64,000 bases of DNA. It comes from Lysinibacillus contaminans (lineage in GTDB: Bacteria; Bacillota; Bacilli; Bacillales_A; Planococcaceae). Position numbers and translations under genes: made by a program. Below the pieces are notes generated by a model. The model ran no database searches, was not told the origin of the DNA, and saw only the letters and a program-made list of their open reading frames with translations. The stretch is from positions 4,507-68,506 of the forward strand of contig NZ_LGRV01000004.1 in NCBI RefSeq assembly GCF_001278945.1. The letters run 5' to 3'. Of the stretch, positions 25,276 to 36,200 are shown one piece after another; positions within the stretch are counted from its first letter, which is position 1; each line of letters opens with the position of its first letter.

Positions 25276-25771
25276 TTTGTTCTAATTGAAGTAAAAATTC
25301 TTTCATTGGAATACCACTTCGGAAACCAGTCATTTTACCATTTTTCCCAATCACTCGATGACAAGGAATAATGGCCAATATAGGATTAGCACCAATTGCT
25401 GCACCGACGGCACGTACCGCTTTAGGATTCCCAATCCTTTCTGCAATTCCTGAATACGAGGTTGTCGCGCCATAGGGCAATTCCTTTAAAGCATCCCAGA
25501 CAGCTAGTTGAAATGGTGTACCTTTCACATGAATTGGCATATCAAACGCTCTCAGCTCACCCGTAAAATAAGCCTCTAACTGCTCGATATAGGGCGCTAG
25601 TTTTTCGCTATTTTCTTCAAATACATAGTTTTCAAACGGTCTTTTCGCCCATACTTCAACTTCTTCAAAGGGTGCATTCGGTGTACCAATATAAACAATT
25701 CCTTCATCAGAAGCCACTACATATAAATTTCCAAGCACGCTACTCATTGTATCGAAATATAAAACGGTCAC
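25271..25771 (-). CDS. ogt: Methylated-DNA-protein-cysteine methyltransferase
   Basis: 166 residues. Removes methyl groups from O6-methylguanine by suicide transfer to the Cys in IIPCHRVIG (about 138). The helix-turn-helix region GATTSYSGIAERIGNPKAVRAVG and the N-terminal ribonuclease-like part are complete. It is a single gene, converging with amtB. Confidence 0.95.
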   Translation of the reverse strand: MTVLYFDTMSSVLGNLYVVASDEGIVYIGTPNAPFEEVEVWAKRPFENYVFEENSEKLAPYIEQLEAYFTGELRAFDMPIHVKGTPFQLAVWDALKELPYGATTSYSGIAERIGNPKAVRAVGAAIGANPILAIIPCHRVIGKNGKMTGFRSGIPMKEFLLQLEQK

Positions 25772-26029
25772 TTCAACATCTCCTTCACTTCTTTTATAGT
25801 TCCCAGGAGTGATTCCTACTAATTACTGTAATCAAATACGGCGTACTTGAAAAGCTTATTTTCCACTCTTCACATTAAATCGATAGCGCTTATTCTACAA
25901 GTAATTTCTTTGAACGTAATTATATCAAACACCATTCTTTGCTTCTCACTAGCCACTACTCCATTTTAACTTTTCATGCTACATTGGTCATAGCTTATAG
26001 AAATCCTTAAAAGCAAAGGAGTTATATGA
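25772..26029. other. Intergenic gap
   Basis: Divergent promoter space for ogt and fetA. No other signal is recognised. AAAGGAG before the fetA start is the only clear element. Confidence 0.4.
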
Positions 26030-26761
26030 ATGGATTTTACGTACGAACCTGCTATTCACTTTCAGGAAGTTAGTTATTCCGTGAACGATTTAATCATTTT
26101 AAAAAACATTACTGGTTCCATTCCAAAAGGGAAAATCACGACTCTTGTCGGTCCTTCTGGTGCAGGTAAAACAACATTACTAAAAATGTGCAACGGTTTA
26201 TTGTCACCAACAACTGGCACTATTTTTATCGACGATCAGCCGATTACTGCCTACGAACCTACTGCTTTACGAAAATATGTCGGTATTGCCCTTCAGTCGG
26301 CCCCCATGATTGCTGGCACAGTTATTGATAATCTAGCACTACCTAACTCTTTACAGGGAGAAAAACTGACACAACAAGAAGCCATCCAATACTTGCAGGA
26401 TGTTGGGCTCGATGAAAGTTTTTTACACCGATCTGCGAGTGAATTATCGGGGGGGCAACGACAAAAAGTATCTATAGCACGTACCCTCATTAATAAATCT
26501 TCTATATTATTGTTAGATGAAATTACTTCTGCGCTCGACCGCCAATCAGTACAGGATATCGAGGCACTTATTTTAACATTAAATAAAAAATACAAGGTCA
26601 CGATCATTTGGATCACACATAATCTACAGCAAGCTCTTACAATCGGGCATTACACATGGGTGATGATGGACGGCGAGCTCATCGAAACAGGAGAAAGCTC
26701 TCTACTAAACAAGCCAAAAAATCACCGTGTCGCTGAATTTGTACAGGGGGTTAATACATGA
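26030..26761 (+). CDS. fetA: ABC transporter ATP-binding protein, FetA/YbbL type
   Basis: 243 residues. Walker A is GPSGAGKTTLLKM (about 42-54), the Q-loop is LQSAP, the signature is ELSGGQRQKVSIAR (about 139-152), Walker B is ILLLDEITSALD and the switch His is in WITHNLQQ. It is paired with a UPF0014-type permease that overlaps by 4 bases. In Escherichia coli the homologous pair exports iron and protects against oxidative stress. Confidence 0.88.
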   Translation: MDFTYEPAIHFQEVSYSVNDLIILKNITGSIPKGKITTLVGPSGAGKTTLLKMCNGLLSPTTGTIFIDDQPITAYEPTALRKYVGIALQSAPMIAGTVIDNLALPNSLQGEKLTQQEAIQYLQDVGLDESFLHRSASELSGGQRQKVSIARTLINKSSILLLDEITSALDRQSVQDIEALILTLNKKYKVTIIWITHNLQQALTIGHYTWVMMDGELIETGESSLLNKPKNHRVAEFVQGVNT

Positions 26762-27510
26762 CATACACAACACTCTCCCTCACACTCATTTTCGTCCTGA
26801 TTCCACTGCTGTTATCGAAAACGTTAAAGCTTGGACTCGAAAAAGATACAATCATTGCCACAGTGCGCTCCGTTGTTCAATTACTCGCTGTTGGCTTTAT
26901 TTTAAAATTCGTATTTGATTCAGGCAGTAGCATATATATTTTACTGATGGTTGCATTAATGATTTTTGCAGCAACATTAAATGCTCGTAAAAAAGGAAAA
27001 GTCATAAAAGGCATTACGTGGAAAATTGCATTAACGTTAATAGTTGTAGAAATCGTGACACAAGGTATACTACTTGGTTTTGGCATTATACCTGCAACCG
27101 CACAATATATTATTCCGATTAGTGGCATGTTAATCGGGAATTCCATGGTACTGACGATTTTGTTTTTAAATCGATTTACCGCGGAAATTACTAGTCATCA
27201 TAATGAAATTGAGCTTATTTTATCACTCGGTGGCACCCCAAAACAGGCAATTCATCGTCAACTCATTGACGCCATTAAAGCGAGCATGATTCCAACAATT
27301 GAAAGCCAAAAAACAATTGGCCTTGTGCAATTACCTGGGATGATGAGCGGACAAATCATTGGTGGAGCTGACCCGATTCAAGCAGTACAATTTCAAATTT
27401 TAATTATTTTCGCCCTTTTAACAACAGCCACACTATCGAGCTTATTAATTGGATTTTTGAGCTACCCAACTTTGTTTAACAAACGAATGCAAATGCTCAA
27501 AAGCCAGTAA
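26758..27510 (+). CDS. fetB: ABC transporter permease, FetB/YbbM (UPF0014) type
   Basis: 250 residues, about seven membrane helices. Family signatures include TVRSVVQLLAVGFILKF near the start, IPISGMLIGNSM in the middle and GLVQLPGMMSGQIIGGADPIQAVQFQ late. Start ATG overlaps the fetA stop (ATGA). Substrate by homology is iron. Confidence 0.9.
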   Translation: MTYTTLSLTLIFVLIPLLLSKTLKLGLEKDTIIATVRSVVQLLAVGFILKFVFDSGSSIYILLMVALMIFAATLNARKKGKVIKGITWKIALTLIVVEIVTQGILLGFGIIPATAQYIIPISGMLIGNSMVLTILFLNRFTAEITSHHNEIELILSLGGTPKQAIHRQLIDAIKASMIPTIESQKTIGLVQLPGMMSGQIIGGADPIQAVQFQILIIFALLTTATLSSLLIGFLSYPTLFNKRMQMLKSQ

Positions 27511-27595
27511 TTCATAATGAGGAAAACATTACATTTTTTCCAAATATGATATACTAAAAAGAAAAATGCTAATAAATACAGTGAGGAGAATGAAC

Positions 27596-28570
27596 ATGTT
27601 GTTACGTGACTTTTTCATCCAATTATCTGAGAACGAACTATTAAATAGTACAGCTAAAAAATACGGGCCAAAATTAGGTGCACAGAGTGTAATAGCTGGG
27701 ACAACTATCGAAGAAACAATAGCAAGCATTAAAGAATTAAATACACATAATATTTCTTGCACAATTGATAATCTAGGAGAATTTGTTTCGAGCGAAATTG
27801 AAGCAACTCAAGCCAAAGAGCAAATCCTCGCTGTCATCGAAGCAATTCACGAAAATGCTGTGGATGCTCATATTTCACTAAAACCTTCTCATCTCGGTTT
27901 AGATATCGATGTTGATTTTTGCTATGACAATTTATATGAAATTGTTGAAAAAGCAGCAGCTTATGATATTTTCGTAAACTTTGATATGGAGAACTACGAC
28001 CGCCTACAAACATCATTTGATATGGTAGAGGAGCTTGCAAAAACGTTTGATAATGTAGGTACAGTTATTCAAGCATATTTTTACCGCGCAAAAGATGATA
28101 TTGAGAAGTTCAAAAACCAACGACTACGTATCGTAAAAGGGGCTTATAAAGAGCCTGTAGAAATCGCTTTCCAAGATAAATTAGATATCGATTTAAACTT
28201 TATCGAGCTGATCGAGTATCATTTGTTGAACGGTAAATTCACATCAATTGCAACACATGATCATAATGTGATTGCGCACGTAAAGCGCTTCGTCGCCGAC
28301 AACAATATTCCAAATGATAAATTTGAATTTCAAATGCTTTACGGCTTCCGCACAGATATGCAAAAGGCGCTTGCCAAAGAAGGTTATAATTTCTGCGTAT
28401 ACGTGCCATTCGGTGAAGACTGGTATGGTTACTTCATGCGTCGTCTTGCAGAACGCCCACAAAATATTAACCTCGTAACTAAGAAAGTATTTACGAAAAA
28501 AACGAATACCGTCCTAGCTGTCGCAGCAGGGGCATTCGTTCTTGGACGTTTAACAAAGCGTAATAAATAA
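27596..28570 (+). CDS. Proline dehydrogenase
   Basis: 324 residues from the ATG at 27596, with GAGGAG 7 bases upstream. Flavoenzyme that oxidises proline to pyrroline-5-carboxylate. The beta/alpha barrel shows ISLKPSHLGLDID, QAYFYRAKDD, RIVKGAYKEP, IATHDHNVI, FQMLYGFR and the C-terminal YVPFGEDWYGYFMRRLAERPQN, all conserved. Length matches the monofunctional Bacillus enzymes (PutB/FadM). It stands alone, with a terminator after it. No pyrroline-5-carboxylate dehydrogenase gene lies beside it. Confidence 0.93.
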   Translation: MLLRDFFIQLSENELLNSTAKKYGPKLGAQSVIAGTTIEETIASIKELNTHNISCTIDNLGEFVSSEIEATQAKEQILAVIEAIHENAVDAHISLKPSHLGLDIDVDFCYDNLYEIVEKAAAYDIFVNFDMENYDRLQTSFDMVEELAKTFDNVGTVIQAYFYRAKDDIEKFKNQRLRIVKGAYKEPVEIAFQDKLDIDLNFIELIEYHLLNGKFTSIATHDHNVIAHVKRFVADNNIPNDKFEFQMLYGFRTDMQKALAKEGYNFCVYVPFGEDWYGYFMRRLAERPQNINLVTKKVFTKKTNTVLAVAAGAFVLGRLTKRNK

Positions 28571-28580
28571 TGCATCGTTA

Positions 28581-28610
28581 CCTTACCGTTTTATGCGGTA
28601 AGGTTTTTTT
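28581..28610 (+). terminator. Terminator of the proline dehydrogenase gene
   Basis: CCTTACCG (28581-28588), CGGTAAGG (28596-28603), then seven T. Confidence 0.93.
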
Positions 28611-28672
28611 GAGGTCGCTAGCCTAATTATTCCGGTAGATAGAGGATCCTTCCACATTCATTTCCTTATAAA

Positions 28673-28704
28673 AAAATGTGGCGAGATTTTTCTCTCGCCA
28701 CACA
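28673..28704 (-). terminator. Terminator of yoxD
   Basis: TGTGGCGAGA pairs with TCTCGCCACA. On the reverse strand a T-run follows. Confidence 0.85.
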
Positions 28705-28715
28705 CTGAACTACTA

Positions 28716-29432
28716 TTAAGGATTTGTCGACCAAAGACCCGCATGTTTTAAAACAACACGTGGATGTAATTTTAATTGTGCCACCATTAACTCTGCAAGG
28801 TCTTCTGCTTGCATCACTTTTTCTGGGTTACCATCTGTTAACTGTAATTCAACCGCCATATCCGTTGCCACCGTACTTGGTGTTAATGTCACGACACGGA
28901 TATTATGTTTACGAACTTCCAACATTAATGATTCGCTCATCCCAATTACTGCCGCTTTTGATGCGGTATAAGCACTTGTGATCGGCGCACCTTTTTGACC
29001 TGCTGTAGAAGAAATATTAATGATATCACCAACTTGACGTTCAATCATTTCAGGTAATACAGCACGAGTTGTGTAATAGACACCTTTAACGTTAACATCT
29101 ACAATATTTGTCCAATCTTCTGGCGAAAGTTCTAAAAACTTACCGAATTTTGAAATTCCAGCGTTATTTATTAAAATATCAATCGCACCTAGTTCAGTAC
29201 GAATGCTTTCAACTGCAGCAGTAATAGACTCTATGTCAGCTACATCTGCTGTAGCAATCGCTACTTTCACATTAAATGATTTTAATTCTTCTGCGACGTT
29301 TTGTAAGTTTTCTAATGTACGTCCTACTAAACCAACGTTAATGCCTTCTTTAGCGAATGCAATTGCAGTTGCGCGACCAATACCTCGGCCCGCACCTGTA
29401 ATTAAAGCCGTTTTTCCAGAAATAGTTTGCAT
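28716..29432 (-). CDS. yoxD: Short-chain dehydrogenase/reductase, YoxD-like
   Basis: 238 residues from the ATG at 29432. AAGGGAG lies 9 bases upstream, and the longer frame has no ribosome-binding site. The NAD(P)-binding motif is TGAGRGIG, with NNAG, the catalytic Ser in NISSTAG, and Tyr-x-x-x-Lys in [10 protein letters not shown]. Sequence and length follow Bacillus YoxD, annotated as a 3-oxoacyl-ACP-reductase-like enzyme. The actual substrate is unknown. Single gene. Confidence 0.9.
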   Translation of the reverse strand: MQTISGKTALITGAGRGIGRATAIAFAKEGINVGLVGRTLENLQNVAEELKSFNVKVAIATADVADIESITAAVESIRTELGAIDILINNAGISKFGKFLELSPEDWTNIVDVNVKGVYYTTRAVLPEMIERQVGDIINISSTAGQKGAPITSAYTASKAAVIGMSESLMLEVRKHNIRVVTLTPSTVATDMAVELQLTDGNPEKVMQAEDLAELMVAQLKLHPRVVLKHAGLWSTNP

Positions 29433-29521
29433 ACTTTCCGCTCCCTTATTTATCTTCATTATAGGCAAAACCTCTACGCCTTAGCTTACAGCGCACATGC
29501 TTAAAAGTACACAGATTGGCT

Positions 29522-30127
29522 TTACTTATTCCACCCTTTTTCTTTGAAGCGCGCAATAGCCTCTATCCGATTACCGACATGTAACTTCTCCAAAATAGTG
29601 GAAATATAGTTACGCACTGTACCCGCTGATAAAAATAACTCTGCGGCTATTTCCTTCGTCGTTTTACCTTCAGCGACAAGCGTTAACACTTGGCTTTCGC
29701 GTTCAGTTAATGGATTTTCGCTATCATCCTCGTAGACAAAATCAACAAGCTCAGGTGCATAAATACGTTTACCGTCTATAATTGTACGGATTGCACTGAC
29801 CAATTCTTCTATCGGACTATCCTTTAATAAATAGCCACGAACACCCGCTTTTCGCGCACGTTCAAAATAACCAGGTCTTGCAAACGTCGTTAAAATAATA
29901 ACTTTACAATCCGAACCATGCAATTCCTCCGCTGCATCGAGCCCAGTTTTTATAGGCATTTCAATATCCATAATACAAATATCTGGTTGATGCTCACTTA
30001 CAAGCGCCAGTGCCTCTTCCCCATTCTTCGCTAAGCCGACAACTTCCATATCGTCTTCCATGCTTAGTAACGAACGTAGAGCCCCTAAAAGCATCCCTTG
30101 GTCTTCAGCAATTACTATTCGAATCAT
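29522..30127 (-). CDS. desR: Response regulator DesR
   Basis: 201 residues from the ATG at 30127 (GAGGAA 9 bases before). N-terminal receiver domain with AEDQ, phosphorylated Asp in DICIMDIEMP (about 54) and Lys in YLLKDSP. C-terminal LuxR/NarL-type helix-turn-helix: LTERESQVLTLVAEGKTTKE, followed by IAAELFLSAGTVRNYISTIL. DesR activates the desaturase gene in the cold. It follows desK by about 34 bases, and des lies 150 bases upstream of desK. Confidence 0.93.
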   Translation of the reverse strand: MIRIVIAEDQGMLLGALRSLLSMEDDMEVVGLAKNGEEALALVSEHQPDICIMDIEMPIKTGLDAAEELHGSDCKVIILTTFARPGYFERARKAGVRGYLLKDSPIEELVSAIRTIIDGKRIYAPELVDFVYEDDSENPLTERESQVLTLVAEGKTTKEIAAELFLSAGTVRNYISTILEKLHVGNRIEAIARFKEKGWNK

Positions 30128-30161
30128 ATAATTCACTTCCTCATTTCATTTATATAATACA

Positions 30162-31316
30162 TTAAGGTCTTTCTAGATCGTCTATTTTCTCGTTTACTTT
30201 TTGGTGGGTAATCGTCACAGGAATAGATATGGTTAACGTCGTACCTTCTTCACCCTCAATTTTGAATGAACCATTGATAAACTCTAGACGTTCACGCATA
30301 CCACTTAAGCCGTTCCCTGATTTTAAAGCATGCTTATTTGAAATACCTTGTCCATTATCACGTACGACTAAATATACCTCTTTAAAGTTTTGATGGAATG
30401 CAATTTCACATTTCGTTGCACCACTATGCTTCACGACATTTGTTACAGCTTCTTTCAAGCACATCGATAATACATTTTCCACAAGTGGTGGAACATGCAA
30501 TGTATCGATATCTCCATCAAAGAGAAGTTCCATTTCAGCCGCTTTTAAAATTTGTGAAACGCGTATCATCTCATCTTCAAATTTCGCTGTACGCATATCC
30601 GCAACCAATTCACGTACTTCTTTTAATGCAATGCTTGCTGTTTGGCGAATGTCTTTTATTTCTGTCAGTGCTTGTTGCGGATCACGCTCTATCAAACGCG
30701 CTGCTAAGTCACTTTTCAAGCCAATCATAGATAATTTTTGGCCAAGTGTATCATGTAAATCACGCGCAATCCGTTGGCGTTCTTCAAAAATGATTAATTC
30801 CTCAATTCGTTCATTCGCTGTTTCTAATTGACCCTCTAAATTATCACGTTTATTTTTCGAATAAATCGTTAGTGGTAATAACACAACCGCTAAAATCGTT
30901 AATACGACAAATGGTAGCTGCGATAAAAACAGGTGCAGTTCTACAAAGAAGCCGAAGACTGTTGATATAACCGTGAATCCTATATGTAGCCCGTACATGA
31001 TATAAAATCCAACTGGTTTGCGAATATTACCTATGAACACTGCTGTGAAGATCGATAAATATACATAACCATATAAAATCGTCAGGGCAATATTAATAAC
31101 CATCTCGAAGCTAATCCACATATAGACAAGTCCATTTTTAGCATTTACTGAAAAACGGTAAAATATGAAATACAACATTAAAAAGGTGATTCCAATTGAA
31201 ATTTCAATATACGAAGACTTCTTAAAAATAAAGAAGAACGGTAAAAAACAAAAAATAATCCATAAATATATACTGAGCATCGGACTATTCGGAATAATAC
31301 TATGCCACTTTCTCAT
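30162..31316 (-). CDS. desK: Membrane thermosensor histidine kinase DesK
   Basis: 384 residues. Five hydrophobic segments (about 12-155) sense membrane order. The HisKA_3 phosphoacceptor is ERQRIARDLHDTLGQKLSMI (His about 188). The ATP-binding part shows LKEAVTNVVKHSGATKC and VRDNGQGI...GNGLSGMRERLE. DesK autophosphorylates when the membrane stiffens and passes the phosphate to DesR. Confidence 0.93.
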   Translation of the reverse strand: MRKWHSIIPNSPMLSIYLWIIFCFLPFFFIFKKSSYIEISIGITFLMLYFIFYRFSVNAKNGLVYMWISFEMVINIALTILYGYVYLSIFTAVFIGNIRKPVGFYIMYGLHIGFTVISTVFGFFVELHLFLSQLPFVVLTILAVVLLPLTIYSKNKRDNLEGQLETANERIEELIIFEERQRIARDLHDTLGQKLSMIGLKSDLAARLIERDPQQALTEIKDIRQTASIALKEVRELVADMRTAKFEDEMIRVSQILKAAEMELLFDGDIDTLHVPPLVENVLSMCLKEAVTNVVKHSGATKCEIAFHQNFKEVYLVVRDNGQGISNKHALKSGNGLSGMRERLEFINGSFKIEGEEGTTLTISIPVTITHQKVNEKIDDLERP

Positions 31317-31430
31317 CGTTGCCTCACAATCTTTCCTACTTTTCCACTATTATATCAACGAAAATCCAAGTGTGCTTGTTTTCGGTTGTGATTTTGCTGT
31401 AGCGTAGAAAATAATTACACTTTACGTAAA

Positions 31431-31457
31431 ACAGCCACCCCATGAAGAGATGGCTGT
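31431..31457 (-). terminator. Terminator of des
   Basis: ACAGCCA (31431-31437) with TGGCTGT (31451-31457). On the reverse strand TTTTACG follows. Confidence 0.75.
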
Positions 31458-31468
31458 GCTATATCTTA

Positions 31469-32494
31469 TTAAGCGGCTATACTACCTTTACGCTTGATCG
31501 TTTCTTTGACATCTTTAAACGAAACAAACTTACGAAGTTCTTCATCGTACAATTTGTAACGTAATGATTCTAAACTTGTACGTAATGTAATTGTCGTCGC
31601 TGTGTGAAGTGGCGGCGTTTCCTCGTGCGCTTTTTCAAGATTGTAGTTTGGTACACGTGGCGCTAGATGATGTACGTGGTGGAAACCAATATTTCCTGTT
31701 GCCCACTGCAATAGTTTCGGTAATTTATAGTAAGAACTTCCTTCAACAGCCGCTTTGACATAATCCCATTCTGCGTCATGCTCAAAATAAGAATCTTCGT
31801 ACGTATGTTGAATGTAAAATAACCAAATACCTAGTGAACCTGCGACAAATAATGTCACACCTTGTACTAATAAAAATGCCTGCCAACCTAAGAAGTAAAG
31901 TAACGTTGCACAAACTACTGCAAGAATAGCATTCGTTACATATGTGTTAACGCGCTCTTTTCTCTTTGCATCTTTACGGTTACCACGGTTTAATACAAAT
32001 ACCATTAAAAGCGGCCCTAAGCCAAACATTACAAACGGATTACGGTAAAAACGATACCATAAACGTTGTCCTTTCGATGCTTCTAAATATTCTTCTACTG
32101 TCATCATATCAATATCGCCTATACCACGCTTATCCAAGTTCGAACTTGTTGCATGGTGAATTGTATGCTCACGTTTCCATTTTTCGTATGGGAATGATGT
32201 TAACACTCCCGTAAATAAGCCAACCCAGTCATTTGCTTTTTTACTTTTGAAAAATGAACCGTGTGTACAATCATGAAAAATAATAAAAGTTCTTACAACA
32301 AACCCCGCTGATATAACGCTAAGTCCTGCAGTTAACCACGGTGAGTAATCCACAAGCATATATCCCGCAATCCAAAGTGCAAATAGTGGTACCATCGTAT
32401 TGATCATTTGGAAAACACTTTTACCTGTATCTGATTTCGCAAATGGCGCTACGTCTTGACGCAATTTTTTTGTTTTTTCTTTATCTGTTGCCAT
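31469..32494 (-). CDS. des: Acyl-lipid fatty acid desaturase
   Basis: 341 residues. Introduces double bonds into membrane phospholipid acyl chains at low temperature. Three His boxes for the di-iron site: FHDCTHGS (about 92-99), HTIHHATSS (about 129) and HHVHHLAPR (about 273). Four hydrophobic helices in two pairs. The neighbouring desK-desR pair makes DesR control likely. Confidence 0.95.
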   Translation of the reverse strand: MATDKEKTKKLRQDVAPFAKSDTGKSVFQMINTMVPLFALWIAGYMLVDYSPWLTAGLSVISAGFVVRTFIIFHDCTHGSFFKSKKANDWVGLFTGVLTSFPYEKWKREHTIHHATSSNLDKRGIGDIDMMTVEEYLEASKGQRLWYRFYRNPFVMFGLGPLLMVFVLNRGNRKDAKRKERVNTYVTNAILAVVCATLLYFLGWQAFLLVQGVTLFVAGSLGIWLFYIQHTYEDSYFEHDAEWDYVKAAVEGSSYYKLPKLLQWATGNIGFHHVHHLAPRVPNYNLEKAHEETPPLHTATTITLRTSLESLRYKLYDEELRKFVSFKDVKETIKRKGSIAA

Positions 32495-32605
32495 CCCTTT
32501 TCCCTCGTTTCATTTTTTCTTATGACCTCATCATAAAACAAGCATATAACTAGCAACAGACGCAAACATCACAAAAAGAATATGACAAATGTAATATTCT
32601 TCATA

Positions 32606-33109
32606 TTATTTCTCTTTTGGACCAGTTAAATGTAGCTGATAAAATACTAAATCCAACCACTGACCAAATTTATTACCTGCATTTTTTATGGTTCCAGCAT
32701 ATTCAAAACCTAGTTTTTCATGTGCTTTAATACTACCGATATTTTCACCATCTATACCTGCGACAAGCGTTTTCACACCTTGTTCTTCCGCAATACGAAT
32801 AAGTTCACGCATCAACTTGGTCGCAATCCCCTTATGATAATGCGTTTTATGTACATACACCGAATGCTCCATCGTATATTTATAGCCTGGATATAGGCGG
32901 AATTGGCTGTATGTAGCGAAGCCACCCACTTGCCCATCCTCTTCAAAAACAAGCATCGGATGGTCTGCTAATTCATGCGCATCAAACCATTGTTTTTTTT
33001 CTTGTAACGTTTGGGGCTCGTTCATATACACAGCAGTGTTCGTTAAAATTATGTCATTATAGATGTCTAAAACTTCAGGTAAATCTCTCTCTTTCATTGG
33101 TCGAATCAT
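32606..33109 (-). CDS. GNAT N-acetyltransferase, phosphinothricin-acetyltransferase-like
   Basis: 167 residues from the ATG at 33109 (AGGAG 8 bases upstream). The acetyl-CoA pyrophosphate loop is HYHKGIATKLM (about 90-100), preceded by EHSVYVH, and followed by IDGENIGSIKAHEKLGFEYAGT. Layout matches the Pat/Bar subgroup that acetylates small amines such as phosphinothricin or methionine sulfoximine. The physiological substrate is not known. Confidence 0.88.
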   Translation of the reverse strand: MIRPMKERDLPEVLDIYNDIILTNTAVYMNEPQTLQEKKQWFDAHELADHPMLVFEEDGQVGGFATYSQFRLYPGYKYTMEHSVYVHKTHYHKGIATKLMRELIRIAEEQGVKTLVAGIDGENIGSIKAHEKLGFEYAGTIKNAGNKFGQWLDLVFYQLHLTGPKEK

Positions 33110-33169
33110 TCTCATCACTCCTAAAAAATTTACTTATACCTCTTTCTTTCTAAACATTAATATAAATAG

Positions 33170-33191
33170 GCCCTACCGTAAACAGTAGGGC
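33170..33191 (-). terminator. Terminator of yitJ-metH
   Basis: GCCCTAC (33170-33176) and GTAGGGC (33185-33191), T-rich after the stem on the reverse strand. Confidence 0.8.
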
Positions 33192-33218
33192 GCTTTACAT
33201 AGTACACATTATAAAGAT

Positions 33219-36200
33219 TTATACGTTAAAATATCGCGCATCTGGATGTGCAAAAACAATCGCAGAAACAGATGCTTCCGGTTCCATCATGAAGCCTTCT
33301 GTTAGATTTACACCGATATCTTCAGGCTTTAATAAGCCGAATAATTTTTCTTGATCCTCTAGATTCGGACACGCTGGATAACCAAATGAGAAGCGTTGTC
33401 CTTGATATTTCGCCGCGAAACGGTCACGCATCGTGAAATCTGTTGTATCTGAGAAGCCCCATTGGTCGCGAATTTCCTGATGAATACGTTCAGCAAACCC
33501 TTCTGCGAGCTCAAGTGCTGTAGATTGAAGAGCATGACTTTCTAAGAATTTCCCTTCTTCTTTTAAAACGCGTGCCGCTGCCATCACACCTTGTCCCGCC
33601 GTAACGACCATTAGCGCAATATAATCCATTTCGCCACTTTCTACGGTTTTTAGGAAATCAGCTAGACACATAAAAGGTTCAACTTGCTGACGCGGGAATG
33701 TGAAGCGCTCGATTTCTGTTTTACTATCAGCTGGATCATAGACAACTACATCATCACCATCAGCCTGCGCTGGGAAGAATTGATACATACCAGAAGGTTT
33801 TAATACATCGCTTTGTAAATAACCATCCACTAATTCCTTTAATTCTGTAGCTCGTGTATCTCCTGCATCTAGTAATTGCTGGACTTGTCCTTTTAAGCCT
33901 AAATGATGACCAATCAATGTACGCATATTCACGTATGGATACAAATGTGAAACAGAGTAATCTTTCTTCACGTGGCGGCGTAAATCCGACGGCATAAATA
34001 CAGATGCATCTTTTATAGTCCGCACTGGCTTTACTAGTACTTCTTTTACTGGGCGTGCCGCGCGTTTTTCGTCTGCCTCTAAACGTTTCTGACGAGATTC
34101 AGTAATCTCTGCCAAGAAATCTTCACGTGTTTCTGCACCCATTAAACGATTAGCTTGCTCTAATCCTTGCATTGCATCTTTTGAATAAATGACAGGACCA
34201 TCATATTCATTTGCAATTTTCGTTTCGGTAAAGCGACGAGACAAAGCGGCGCCCCCGACTAAAATCGGTACATTAATACCCGCTTCCTTGAAATCTTGTG
34301 CAGTAATGACCATTTGTTGTGCCGATTTTACAAGTAAGCCTGAAAGTCCAATGAAGTCCGGCTTCTCTTTACGAATGGCTTCAATTAGTTGCGTTGGTGT
34401 GACTTTAATGCCTAAATCCACAACTCTATAGCCATTATTACTTAAAATAATATCTACTAAGTTCTTACCGATATCATGCACATCACCTTTAACCGTCGCT
34501 AATACCATCTTCCCTTTACCGGCGCTCTCTTCATCTTTTTCCATGAATTGTTCTAAGTGTGCAACTGCCGCTTTCATAACCCCTGCAGATTGTAATACTT
34601 CTGCTACGATTAACTGATTGTCATTAAATAGACGACCAACTTCCGCCATGCCCTTCATTAAAGGCCCATTAATAATATCAAGTGGCGCATCGTACATTTC
34701 GCGAGCAGCATCTAAATCTTCTAACAGCCCTTCCTTCGTACCTTCTAAAATATAGTACGCCAAGCGACCTTCTACAGTTTTAGGAATATCCTCTTCTGTT
34801 TTTTCTTTCTTTTTATCACGATAAAAGTCTGTAAACACGGCCAATGTTTCGTCAGTCGTATTGAATAATAAATTATTTGCTAAATCAATTTCTTCCTGTG
34901 GAATCGAGGCATAGCGTTCTAATTTCTCCGTATTGACAATCGCATAATCTAAACCAGCTAATGTACAGTGATATAAATACACTGCATTTAACACTTCACG
35001 ACCAACTGGTGGTAAACCGAATGAAATATTACTTACACCAAGAACCGTTAACGTACGAGGCAGTTTTTCTTTAATCAGACGAATTCCTTCGATTGTTTCA
35101 ACCGCTGAGCCAATATACTGCTCATCCCCTGTCCCGACTGGGAACATTAATGGGTCATAAATAATATCTTCTGGTGCTAAGCCCCATTTTTCCGTTAACA
35201 ATTTATAAGAACGTTCCGCAATTTCAAGCTTACGATGACGGTCAACTGCCATCCCTTGTTCGTCAATTGTACCGACAACTAATGAAGCACCATATTTTTT
35301 CACAAGTGGCATTACCGCATCGAAACGTTCTTCACCGTCTTCTAAGTTAATGGAGTTAATGATCGCTTTTCCTTGCGAGAACTTTAATGCTTCTTCAATA
35401 ACTTTTTCATCGGTAGAGTCAATTACCAATGGCACTTTTACCTTTTTCACAACTTCTTGCATGAAGCCACGTATATCTTCAAGTTCATCACGGTCTGGGT
35501 TGGCTAAACAAATATCAATAACGTGCGCACCATTTTTCACTTGGGCACGTGCGATTTCTGCAGCTTCCTCAAACTTTCCATCAATGATTAAATTTTTAAA
35601 TTTTCGTGAACCAATAACATTCGTACGTTCTCCGATAAATAATGGACGCATCGAATCATCATATAGTAAGGATTCAATTCCGGATACCGCGTGACCATGT
35701 GTTGATTCTGGTAAAAGACGTGGCTTTTGGTCGTTTAGTATTTCACGAATCGCCGCTATATGCGCTGGCGTCGTACCACAGCAACCACCAACAATATTTA
35801 ACCAACCTTTTTCAGCAAAGCCTTTTAATTTTTGAGATAGTGACTCTGGTGATTCATGATAGCAACCCTCTTCATCTGGTAAACCAGCATTCGGATAACA
35901 GCTAACATAGCCTGTCGAAAGTTCTGATAATGTCCGAATATGGTCTGTCATAAATTCCGGGCCAGTCGCACAGTTTAAGCCAACTGATAACGGTTTAATA
36001 TGCTCAATCGAAATATAAAACGCATCAATAGATTGTCCTGCAAGGGTTGTACCCATAGGCTCAATTGTCCCTGAAATCATGACAGGTAATTCTTTACCCG
36101 TTTCTTTAAATGCACGTGAAACACCAAGTGTTCCCGCTTTTACATTCAGCATATCCTGGCATGTTTCAAGAAGTATTAAATCTGAACCAGCTTCAATTAA